Shown: in pieces, positions 6,290 to 13,626 of the stretch
Position numbering within the stretch: position 1 is the first letter of the stretch
Layout of the letters: each line of letters starts with the position of its first letter
DNA from: Gemmatimonadota bacterium
Lineage (GTDB): Bacteria > Gemmatimonadota > Gemmatimonadetes > Longimicrobiales > UBA6960
DNA: 14,311 bases
Direction: 5' to 3'
NCBI GenBank assembly: GCA_019347995.1
Contig: JAHWKH010000014.1
Location: 1 to 14,311, forward strand
Program-made: the position numbers and the translations under genes
Notes under the pieces: model-generated
Database searches by the model: none
Told to the model about the DNA's origin: nothing
Seen by the model: the letters and a program-made list of their open reading frames with translations, nothing else

Positions 6290-6948
6290 AGAATATGACC
6301 CATCTTGAGGCGCTTCGTCTCCAGGTAGTCCGCGTTGAAGCGTCCCGGTCTCACCATGAGGGGCTCGCGGCCGGTGATCTCGAGGTCGTAGCCGTCCAGC
6401 CCCACCACCTTGCGGGGATTGTTCGTGAGGATGCGGATGGAGTGGAGCCCCAGGTCCAGGAGGATCTGGGCTCCGATGCCGTAGTCGCGCAGGTCGGGCT
6501 TGAAGCCCAGCGCCTCGTTGGCCTCCACGGTATCCTGGCCCCCGTCCTGGAGCTCGTACGCCCGGATCTTGTTGCCGAGGCCGATGCCCCGCCCCTCCTG
6601 CTTCAGATACACGATGGCTCCGGCGCCCTCCTGCTGGAGCCGCTCCATGGCGGTGGACAGCTGCTCGCCGCAGTCGCACCGCATGGACCCGAAGACGTCG
6701 CCGGTGAGGCACTCGGAGTGCATGCGCACCAGCACGTCGGGCTTGCCTTCGATGTCGCCCTTGACCAGCGCCACGTGCTCCCGGTCGTCCACCAGGCTCT
6801 GGTAGGCGATGACGCGGAAGTCGCCGAAGCGCGTCGGCAGCGTGGCCTCGGCGATGCGCTCGACGAGGCGCTCCTTGGTGAGGCGGTAGGCCACGAGCTG
6901 GGCCACGGTGATGAAGCGCAGCCCGTGTTTCTCGGCGAAGACCTCCAG
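6286..6948 (-). pseudogene. ribBA: Remaining part of RibBA: end of DHBP synthase domain plus full GTP cyclohydrolase II domain
   Basis: This entry marks the riboflavin part of the hybrid frame. GTP cyclohydrolase II opens the imidazole ring of GTP to start riboflavin synthesis. Its catalytic and zinc-binding motifs are intact here, and the domain is about the size of stand-alone RibA (about 200 residues), so it might be active if expressed separately. The DHBP synthase part retains only its last about 35 residues and none of its acidic metal-binding motif. ribBA directly before ribH and nusB is a standard order, so the parent gene belongs at this place. Confidence 0.8.
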
Positions 6949-7623
6949 CTCGGGGCGCCGCGCCATGATCTCCTCGAACATGGGGCCGACGCCCCCGTAG
7001 AGGTGGCCCGGGAGCCACAACCCCAGGGACCAGGCGATGACCATCATGAACATGCCCTGGAACGTGTTGGTCCAACCGATGGCGGTCACGCCGGAGCCCA
7101 ACACGTACCAGACGACGATGGCGTAGGCCACGGCGGCGCCCAGCCAGAGCGGCACGTGACCCTCGGTCACGGCCTCGATGACGATGCCGGCCCCGCGCAT
7201 CTGGACGGTCACATAGGGCACGAACGCCGCCACCGACAGCAGGGCGAGGAGGAGCGACAGCGAGCGGGACGGGAAGCGTCCGCGCAGGAGCTGGGCCTGG
7301 GTCACGTAGCCCTGGCGCCGGCCCACCTGCGCGACCTTCGGCCCCACCCAGTACCACGGCGCCACGCCCAGGACGCCGTAGCTCAGGATGTAGAAGGCCG
7401 CCGCGCCGCGGGAATAGGCCCATCCCGGCCCGCCCAGGAAGGCGAAGGCGCTGAAGACCGTGGCGCCCGTGACGAAGTACATGACCAGCAGGCCGAAGCT
7501 CCGGTCGCCGGCCACGTAGCCCGTGACGCTCTTCGAGCTCCTGCGGCCCGCTGCCAGGCCGATCGCCAGCGTGACGGCCAGGTAGCCCGCGATGACGACG
7601 GTGACCCACTGCCAGCGCTCCAC
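6286..7623 (-). CDS. Hybrid ORF: truncated sodium:solute symporter joined to GTP cyclohydrolase II (RibBA C-terminal half)
   Basis: This 445-codon frame changes family in the middle. Residues 1 to about 219 are the first six or so membrane helices of a sodium:solute symporter (SSS, LeuT fold), with the typical GYVAGDRSFG, FSAFAFLGGPGWAY and QMRGAGIVIEAVTEG segments and NTFQGMFMMVIAW at about 186-198. From about residue 220 the sequence is RibBA: the last piece of the RibB domain (EVFAEKHGLRFITVAQLVAY) and a complete GTP cyclohydrolase II domain with zinc ligands Cys305, Cys316 and Cys318 (SECLTGDVFGSMRCDCGE), EGRGIGLGNKIRAYELQD (343-360) and ILTNNPRKV. SSS proteins normally have about 450-500 residues and 13-14 helices, so half the transporter is gone, and the RibB active site is entirely absent. 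The junction falls in MARRPEL (220-226, about 6946-6966), a string plausible in both parents. The GTG start is 1 nt after the DUF3311 stop. Confidence 0.85.
   Translation of the reverse strand: MERWQWVTVVIAGYLAVTLAIGLAAGRRSSKSVTGYVAGDRSFGLLVMYFVTGATVFSAFAFLGGPGWAYSRGAAAFYILSYGVLGVAPWYWVGPKVAQVGRRQGYVTQAQLLRGRFPSRSLSLLLALLSVAAFVPYVTVQMRGAGIVIEAVTEGHVPLWLGAAVAYAIVVWYVLGSGVTAIGWTNTFQGMFMMVIAWSLGLWLPGHLYGGVGPMFEEIMARRPELEVFAEKHGLRFITVAQLVAYRLTKERLVERIAEATLPTRFGDFRVIAYQSLVDDREHVALVKGDIEGKPDVLVRMHSECLTGDVFGSMRCDCGEQLSTAMERLQQEGAGAIVYLKQEGRGIGLGNKIRAYELQDGGQDTVEANEALGFKPDLRDYGIGAQILLDLGLHSIRILTNNPRKVVGLDGYDLEITGREPLMVRPGRFNADYLETKRLKMGHIL
6967..7623 (-). pseudogene. Remaining part of a sodium:solute symporter (N-terminal half)
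   Basis: This entry marks the transporter part of the hybrid frame: about six hydrophobic segments (roughly residues 7-24, 45-63, 72-92, 124-142, 157-177 and 187-205) with SSS-family loops. It belongs with the DUF3311 gene immediately upstream, since DUF3311 proteins are commonly encoded directly before SSS transporters. The substrate is unknown. The second half of the LeuT fold is missing, so transport by this fragment is unlikely. Confidence 0.8.
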
Positions 7624-7624
7624 G

Positions 7625-7849
7625 TCAGCGCGAGCCCCGGTCGCGGCGGCGGCGCGTCTCGGCCCGGTCCAGCAGCCAGAGCACGGGCACCGCGCCGGCC
7701 ACCCAGGCGGCGATCCAGGCCATGACGAACGGCAGACCCAGCACCCGGGGCTCGACGCGGTTGAACGGGATCACGCCCGGCCACGTGACCGCCACCGCCA
7801 TGGCGATGAGGTACGCGGCGGCGAAGGCCCGGGCGGCTCGAACGCTCAT
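7625..7849 (-). CDS. Small DUF3311-type membrane protein
   Basis: This 74-residue protein has two predicted membrane helices (about residues 8-27 and 40-61) and an Arg-rich cytoplasmic tail ending RRRRDRG. Between the helices the segment RVEPRVLGLPFVMAW matches the characteristic 'P-x-x-x-GLPFxxxW' region of DUF3311 proteins. Members are usually encoded just before a sodium:solute symporter and may help assemble or tune it; their biochemical role is not established. Here the stop is followed after 1 nt by the symporter-type GTG at 7623, as expected. The ATG at 7849 lacks a strong ribosome-binding site. It lies 40 nt after the beta-lactamase-like gene. Confidence 0.8.
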   Translation of the reverse strand: MSVRAARAFAAAYLIAMAVAVTWPGVIPFNRVEPRVLGLPFVMAWIAAWVAGAVPVLWLLDRAETRRRRDRGSR

Positions 7850-7889
7850 GCCCGCCGCCCGCCCGGACGCGCGCACACCGGGGCCGTCC

Positions 7890-8837
7890 TCAAGGGGTTC
7901 CCCCCACCGTGTCGCCCCGCTCGCGGAGCAGGACGTCCAGCGGCACGCGGACGCCATGCTCGGTGGCGCGGGCGAGCTTCGAGAAGTAGCCCCACGCGGC
8001 CTCGGAGGAGGCCCGCACCAGGGCGCCGCCGTCACCGCCGTACGTGCTCATCACGGCGAGAGCATACGGGCGCCCCGGCAGCCCCACCAGGGCCCACACC
8101 GTGGTCACCCCCTCCACGCCACCGGGCTTGAACGCCACCGGGACGCCCGACGGGATCGGCGCCCCCACCGGTCCGCCCTTGGGGATCTCCAGGATGTCGC
8201 GCACCCGGGTGCACGCCGCCTCCGACAGGGGCAGGTCGCAGCGGTGGATGCGCGCCATGAGCATGGCCGCCTCCGCCGGCGTGGACAGGTTCTCCTCGCC
8301 GCGGGCCGAGGCGTCGGGCCGGATCATCTCCCGCTGGAGCCGTGTCGAGGGCGCCCCCAGGCGGTCCATGAGGGCGTTCACGGCGTCCATCCCGACCGTC
8401 CGGATCAGGACGTTGGTGGCCGTGTTGTCGCTCTCGGTGATCATGAGGACGGCCAGGTCCTCGAGGGAGAGGGCGGAGCCGCGCCGCGTGAGATGCTGGA
8501 GCACACCGCTGCCGCCCACGGCCACGTCGTCGGTGATCTCCACGCGCCGCAGGAGGATGTCCGGGTCGTCCTCGGCCCGCCGGAAGAGCTCCAGCAGAAT
8601 GGGGATCTTGATGGCGCTGCCCTGGGGGAACACCAGGTCCTGGTTGGCCCCGATGCGGCGGCCGTCCACCAGGTCCACGATCTGGATCCCGGCCACGCCG
8701 TCGAAGTCGTTGGCCAGGGAGTCCAGGCGCCCCTGGAGGTTCTCGGCCAGGATGTCCCGGTGCCGGTCCTGGGCGTGGAGTGGGCCGGCCGCGAGGAGGA
8801 TCATCATCGTGGGCAGGATCCAGCGGGTGGGGCGCAC
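7890..8837 (-). CDS. Secreted class A beta-lactamase-like serine hydrolase
   Basis: This 315-residue exported protein belongs to the class A beta-lactamase/serine hydrolase family. It has a signal peptide (WILPTMMILLAAGPLHA, cleavage probably before Gln23). Catalytic motifs are SAIK (Ser74, Lys77) and SDN (136-138), and a KPG (237-239) stands where most class A enzymes have KTG. Spacing to the LSTP segment (184-187) puts Glu170 where the deacylating Glu166 sits, but it is followed by MIRP rather than the usual PELN, and the omega loop continues with RGEEN. True antibiotic hydrolysis is therefore uncertain; it may be a broader peptidase-like family member. The start is the GTG at 8837, with AAGGAG 6 nt upstream; the longer frame to 8957 runs through the inverted-repeat region. 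It stands alone between the repeat and the transporter pair. Confidence 0.88.
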   Translation of the reverse strand: MRPTRWILPTMMILLAAGPLHAQDRHRDILAENLQGRLDSLANDFDGVAGIQIVDLVDGRRIGANQDLVFPQGSAIKIPILLELFRRAEDDPDILLRRVEITDDVAVGGSGVLQHLTRRGSALSLEDLAVLMITESDNTATNVLIRTVGMDAVNALMDRLGAPSTRLQREMIRPDASARGEENLSTPAEAAMLMARIHRCDLPLSEAACTRVRDILEIPKGGPVGAPIPSGVPVAFKPGGVEGVTTVWALVGLPGRPYALAVMSTYGGDGGALVRASSEAAWGYFSKLARATEHGVRVPLDVLLRERGDTVGGTP

Positions 8838-8843
8838 GGGGGG

Positions 8844-8851
8844 CTCCTTCC
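8844..8851 (-). promoter_or_regulatory. Strong ribosome-binding site fixing the beta-lactamase-like start
   Basis: GGAAGGAG (minus strand) lies 6 nt before the GTG at 8837 and directly precedes a signal peptide. It decides against the in-frame ATG at 8957. Confidence 0.75.
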
Positions 8852-8878
8852 GGGTGTGGGTGGGACCGATGAACGGCT

Positions 8879-9057
8879 TACCGCAACTGGGAGGGTGGGA
8901 GGAGACGCGGAGGTGCCGGAGATCGGCCGGCAGATACAGGTTTCGTTTCTTCCTCATTCCTTCGCGTACGTTACCGCGCCCCGGAGCTCAGGCCAGCTCC
9001 TCCCACGCGAAAGGACCTCCGGCACCTCCGCGCTCCTCCCGATCTCCCGTTGCGGTA
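8879..9057. repeat. Long nested imperfect inverted repeat (179 nt)
   Basis: The outer arms are 8879-8923 and 9014-9057. Read as complements they share TACCGCAAC, GGGAGGAG and the 16 nt core CGCGGAGGTGCCGGAG (8906-8921 against 9017-9032), about 40 of 47 aligned positions. Inside is a second pair, CCTTCGCGT (8959-8967) and ACGCGAAAGG (9005-9014, one bulge), and at the apex GGAGCT (8983-8988) and AGCTCC (8995-9000) around a 6 nt loop. The whole can fold as one long branched hairpin in RNA or as a cruciform. It lies 30 nt after the crotonase stop and 41 nt before the beta-lactamase-like start. It has no U-run, so it is not a classical terminator; a MITE-like element, REP-type palindrome or structured RNA are possibilities. 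Confidence 0.75.
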
Positions 9058-9086
9058 CGTAGTCCGCGTTGTAGTTACACCCGACC

Positions 9087-9866
9087 CTACCGCCCGCGAA
9101 ACTCCGGGTCCCTCTTCTCCACGAAGGCCCGCACGCCCTCGCGGCCGTCCTCGCTGGCGAAGGCGGCCAGGAAGAGCTCCTTCTCCAGCTCCAGGCCCGC
9201 CGACAAGGGCGTCTCCATGGCGGCGCGGACCGACTGCTTGATGAGACGCAGCGACACCGGGCTCCAGCGGGCCATGCGGTGGGCCAGCTTGACGGCCTGC
9301 TCCACGTGCTGGCCCTCGTCGACCAGGAGCTCCACCAGGCCGATGCGGTGGGCCTCCTCGGCGTCGATCATGTCGCCGGTCAAGGCGATCCGGAGCGCCT
9401 GCCCGGGACCCACCAGGCGCGCCAGGCGCTGCGTGCCGCCGGCGCCGGGAATGAGGCCGATGCGGATCTCGGCCTGGCTGAATCGGGCCGTGCGGTCGGC
9501 GACGCGCACGTCGCACGCAAGGGCCAGCTCCGAGCCGCCGCCCAGGCAGTCGCCGTGCACGGCGCACAGGATCGGCTTGGGAAAGGCGGCGACCGCGTCG
9601 TACATCCGCCGGCGCTGATAGACCTCGCGCTGCTCCCAGGGCTCGCGGCCCGCGAACTCGGTCACGTCGGCGCCGGCCACGAACGCCTTCTCGCCGGCGC
9701 CGTGCAGGACGGCGGCCTTCACCGTCTCGTCGCCGGCCAGCGCGTCCACGAGCTCCATGAGGCGCTGGCGGACGGACTCGTTGAGGGCGTTGAGCTTGTC
9801 GGGGCGGTTGAGGGTGAGGACGGCCACGGGGCCGTCCTTCTCGAGCAGGATGGGGTCGTCGCTCAT
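9087..9866 (-). CDS. Enoyl-CoA hydratase (crotonase family)
   Basis: This 259-residue cytoplasmic enzyme probably hydrates trans-2-enoyl-CoA to 3-hydroxyacyl-CoA. Both catalytic glutamates of true hydratases are in place: Glu113 in HGDCLGGGSELALACD and Glu133 in FSQAEIRIGLIPGAGGTQRL. The oxyanion-hole segment AFVAGADVTEF is at 61-71. This argues for real hydratase activity rather than only isomerase activity. The length is typical (about 255-265). The ATG at 9866 is 55 nt after the dehydrogenase stop, with a small hairpin between them and only a weak ribosome-binding site. Following a 3-hydroxyacyl-CoA dehydrogenase and a 3-oxoadipyl-CoA-type thiolase, it would supply the hydration step, comparable to PaaF in phenylacetate catabolism. 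Confidence 0.93.
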   Translation of the reverse strand: MSDDPILLEKDGPVAVLTLNRPDKLNALNESVRQRLMELVDALAGDETVKAAVLHGAGEKAFVAGADVTEFAGREPWEQREVYQRRRMYDAVAAFPKPILCAVHGDCLGGGSELALACDVRVADRTARFSQAEIRIGLIPGAGGTQRLARLVGPGQALRIALTGDMIDAEEAHRIGLVELLVDEGQHVEQAVKLAHRMARWSPVSLRLIKQSVRAAMETPLSAGLELEKELFLAAFASEDGREGVRAFVEKRDPEFRGR

Positions 9867-9897
9867 GGTCCCGGGGGCGTGGTGAGGCGTGGAAGGG

Positions 9898-9918
9898 GGA
9901 GCCGACGGCGTCGGCTCC
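9898..9918 (-). other. Perfect 9-bp hairpin between dehydrogenase and crotonase genes
   Basis: GGAGCCGAC and GTCGGCTCC flank a 3 nt loop, starting 3 nt after the dehydrogenase stop. No T-run follows on the minus strand (it continues CCCCTTCC), so it may be an mRNA-stabilising or pausing hairpin or a weak Rho-assisted terminator. Confidence 0.5.
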
Positions 9919-9921
9919 GGC

Positions 9922-10791
9922 TCATTCGCTCCAGTCGTAGAAGCCCTGTCCCGCCTTCTTGCCGGTCTTCCCGTCGGCCACCATTCGGCGCAGGATCGCG
10001 GGTGGGCGGAAGGCGTCGGAGCCCAGCGTCTCGTGCAGGTATTCGGCGATACCGAGGCGCACGTCGAGGCCCACCAGGTCGGTGAGCTTCAGCGGACCCA
10101 TGGGGTGGCGGTAGCCCAGCTCCATGGCCCGGTCGATGGCCTCGGGCTCCGCGACACCCTCCTCCACCATGCGCATGGCCTCCAGGCCCAGCACGACGCC
10201 GAGCCGCGAGGACGCGAAGCCGGGCGAGTCCTTCACCACCACGGGCTCCTTGCCCAGGCGGCGGACGAAGGCGAGGGCCGACTCCATCGTCGCCTCCGAC
10301 GTCGCGGGGCCCCGTACCACCTCCACCAGCGCCATGATGTGGACGGGGTTGAAGAAGTGCAGACCCAGGAAGCGCTCGGGCCGGTCGAGGGCTTCGGCGA
10401 TGGCGGCGATGGACAGGGACGAGGTGTTGGTGGCCAGGAGGGAGCCTTCGGGCGCCGCGGCCTCCACCCGTGCGAAGATGTCGCGCTTGAGCTCCAGCTT
10501 CTCGGGCGCCGCTTCCACGACCAGGTCGGCGCCGGCCACCGCGTCCTCGAGGTCGGCCGAGGTCGTGAGGTTCTCCAGCGTCTCTTCGCGCTCCGGGCCG
10601 GTCACCTTCCCGAGCCGCACTCCCTTGTCGAGGTTGGCGGCGACCCGCGCCCGGGCCCGCTCCAGCGCCGCGGCGTCGATGTCGAAGAGCGTGACCCGGT
10701 GTCCCGAGGCCGCGGCCACCTGGGCGATGCCGTGCCCCATGGTGCCGGCGCCCAGGACCGTCACGGTGGAGGTGGTGGACGGGGAGTCCAC
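9922..10791 (-). CDS. 3-hydroxyacyl-CoA dehydrogenase (3-hydroxybutyryl/3-hydroxyadipyl-CoA type)
   Basis: This 289-residue NAD-dependent enzyme oxidises a (3S)-hydroxyacyl-CoA to the 3-oxoacyl-CoA. The N-terminal Rossmann motif is VLGAGTMGHGIAQVAA (12-27), with Asp37 ending the second strand as expected for NAD. The catalytic pair is His145 and Glu157 in LHFFNPVHIMALVEVV, the same 12-residue spacing as characterised family members. The C-terminal dimerisation domain has SPGFASSRLG and ends in KKAGQGFYDWSE. The size matches stand-alone enzymes of the Hbd/PaaH kind. The GTG at 10791 is 1 nt after the thiolase stop, so translation is probably coupled. Whether the substrate is a C4 acyl group, a long chain or adipyl cannot be told from the sequence. 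Confidence 0.94.
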   Translation of the reverse strand: MDSPSTTSTVTVLGAGTMGHGIAQVAAASGHRVTLFDIDAAALERARARVAANLDKGVRLGKVTGPEREETLENLTTSADLEDAVAGADLVVEAAPEKLELKRDIFARVEAAAPEGSLLATNTSSLSIAAIAEALDRPERFLGLHFFNPVHIMALVEVVRGPATSEATMESALAFVRRLGKEPVVVKDSPGFASSRLGVVLGLEAMRMVEEGVAEPEAIDRAMELGYRHPMGPLKLTDLVGLDVRLGIAEYLHETLGSDAFRPPAILRRMVADGKTGKKAGQGFYDWSE

Positions 10792-10792
10792 G

Positions 10793-11992
<1,200 letters not shown>

Positions 11993-11997
11993 GGGAT

Positions 11998-12003
11998 CTC
12001 CCT
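11998..12003 (-). promoter_or_regulatory. Ribosome-binding site supporting a TTG start for the thiolase
   Basis: AGGGAG (minus strand) lies 5 nt before the TTG at 11992. No ATG or GTG near the conserved N-terminus competes. Confidence 0.6.
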
Positions 12004-12026
12004 GTACGGGTCGGAGGAGAGGGCAG

Positions 12027-13475
12027 TCAGTCCAGGGCCACCCAGACCGACTTGACCTGCGTGTACTTCTCCAGCGCGGCCTGCCAGCCAAGGTCGCGGC
12101 CGAAACCGCTCTGCTTGAAGCCGCCGAAGGGCGAGGCCGAATCGTAGCGGTTGTACGTGTTGATCCACACGGTGCCCGCCTGCAGCTCGGACGCGAAGCG
12201 GTGCGCCTTGCCGACGTCCCGGGTCCAGATGCCCGCCGCCAGCCCGTAGATGGTCCGGTTCGCCTTGTCGATGGCGTCGTCCAGGTCGTCGAAGGGCATG
12301 ACCGCGGCCACGGGCCCGAAGATCTCCTCGCGGGCGATGGTCATCTCGGGCTCCACGTCGGCGAAGACCGTCGCCGTGACGAAGTTCCCCCTGCCTTCGT
12401 GGGTGGCCCGCTCGCCTCCGGCGACCAGGCGGGCTCCCTCCTTCTTGCCGGCTTCCACGTAGCGCATCACCCGCTCGAGCTGCTCCTCGCTCACGATGGC
12501 GCCGAGTCGGGTGCCCTTGTCCATGGGGTCGCCAATGGTCATGCCGGCCGAGCGCTTGCCGAACTCCGTGACGAAGTCGTCGTAGACCGCACGCTCCACC
12601 AGCACCCGCGAGCCTGCGGCGCACACCTCGCCCTTGCCGTAGAAGATGCCGGTGGCGGCGCCGCGCACGGCCGCCTTCAGGTCGGCGTCGGCGAAGACGA
12701 TGTTGGCGCTCTTGCCCCCCAGCTCGAGCGAGACCTTCTTGAGCGTCTCGGCGGCCTCGCGCATGACCGTCTTGCCCACCTCGGTGGAGCCCGTGAAGGC
12801 GATGGCGTCCACGTCGGGGTGGCGCACCAGCGCCGCGCCCGCCGTCTCGCCGAAGCCCGGCACCACGTTCAGCACGCCCGGGGGGAGGCCCGCTTCGGCG
12901 GCCAGCTCCCCGAGCCGCAGCGCCGTGAGCGGTGTCTGCTCGGCGGGCTTCAGGACCACCACGTTCCCGCAGGCCAGGGCGGGGGCCACCTTCCAGGCCG
13001 CCAGCGAGAGGGGGAAGTTCCACGGGACGATGCAGCCCACCACCCCGATGGGCTCGCGCAGCGTGTAGTTGAGAAAGGGTCCGCTGACCGGGATGGTGTC
13101 GCCGTGGACCTTGTCGGCCATGCCCGCGAAGTAGCGGAAGTTCTCCACCACCGAGGGAAGGTCGACCTTCCGCGACTCGAAGTACGGCTTCCCGTTGTCC
13201 CTCGTCTCCAGGGCGCCCAGCTCGTCGGCATGGGCCTCGATGACGTCGGCCAGCTTCCACAGGAGCGCCGAGCGCTGGTGGGGGTCCATGCGCCGCCACT
13301 CGGGAAGCGCGCCGCGCGCCGAAGCCACGGCCCGCTCCACGTCGGCCTCGCTTCCCGCCGCCACCCGGGCGATGACCTCTCCGGTCGCGGGATTCTTCGT
13401 CTCGAAGGTCTCGCCCGACGCGGCGTCGCTCCACGCGTTGTCGATCCAGATCCCGCTGCCCACGGTCTCGCTCAC
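12027..13475 (-). CDS. NAD(P)-dependent aldehyde dehydrogenase
   Basis: This 482-residue enzyme of the ALDH superfamily oxidises an aldehyde to the acid. The expected residues are present: Asn153 in [14 protein letters not shown], the cofactor loop FTGSTEVGK (227-235), the general base Glu251 in [11 protein letters not shown], the catalytic Cys285 in EVCAAGSR and EEIFGPV toward the C-terminus. The overall pattern (betaine/phenylacetaldehyde/ALDH1-like) does not fix a substrate. In this neighbourhood phenylacetaldehyde or a pathway semialdehyde would fit, which is inference only. The start is the GTG at 13475, with GGAG 6 nt upstream. A strong terminator precedes it, so it probably has its own promoter in 13476-13571 and may be the first gene of the thiolase-dehydrogenase-crotonase operon. 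Confidence 0.93.
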   Translation of the reverse strand: MSETVGSGIWIDNAWSDAASGETFETKNPATGEVIARVAAGSEADVERAVASARGALPEWRRMDPHQRSALLWKLADVIEAHADELGALETRDNGKPYFESRKVDLPSVVENFRYFAGMADKVHGDTIPVSGPFLNYTLREPIGVVGCIVPWNFPLSLAAWKVAPALACGNVVVLKPAEQTPLTALRLGELAAEAGLPPGVLNVVPGFGETAGAALVRHPDVDAIAFTGSTEVGKTVMREAAETLKKVSLELGGKSANIVFADADLKAAVRGAATGIFYGKGEVCAAGSRVLVERAVYDDFVTEFGKRSAGMTIGDPMDKGTRLGAIVSEEQLERVMRYVEAGKKEGARLVAGGERATHEGRGNFVTATVFADVEPEMTIAREEIFGPVAAVMPFDDLDDAIDKANRTIYGLAAGIWTRDVGKAHRFASELQAGTVWINTYNRYDSASPFGGFKQSGFGRDLGWQAALEKYTQVKSVWVALD

Positions 13476-13481
13476 GCCCCG

Positions 13482-13485
13482 CTCC
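13482..13485 (-). promoter_or_regulatory. Ribosome-binding site for the aldehyde dehydrogenase
   Basis: GGAG (minus strand) lies 6 nt before the GTG at 13475. It selects this start over in-frame upstream codons that run toward the terminator. Confidence 0.5.
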
Positions 13486-13571
13486 AGTCTGGATGGATCT
13501 CCTGCTTCGAACCCGGCGGAAGCGCCCACGCGCTCCCGCCCGCTCCCCGGCCGTGCCCCCGCGGCCCGACG

Positions 13572-13610
13572 AAAAGCGCGGCGGAGCCCGGCGATGCCGG
13601 ACCCCGCCGC
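13572..13610 (-). terminator. Intrinsic terminator after the partial crotonase gene
   Basis: On the minus strand, 13610-13596 and 13592-13578 form a 15-bp stem (two G-U pairs) closed by a 3 nt loop. GC and then a TTTT run (13575-13572) follow. The hairpin begins 16 nt after the crotonase stop. This is the clearest Rho-independent terminator in the window and separates the partial gene from the aldehyde dehydrogenase unit. Confidence 0.85.
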
Positions 13611-13626
13611 GGCGAGTGGTCCTCCG

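Noticed and set aside
6295..7725. 476-codon plus-strand frame opposite the hybrid gene
   Set aside because: The minus frame carries SSS and GTP cyclohydrolase II motifs; the plus translation has none.
8838..8957. Longer N-terminus for the beta-lactamase-like protein (ATG at 8957)
   Set aside because: The extra 40 residues run through an inverted-repeat arm, are Arg/Pro/His-rich and would bury the signal peptide; a strong ribosome-binding site fits the GTG at 8837.
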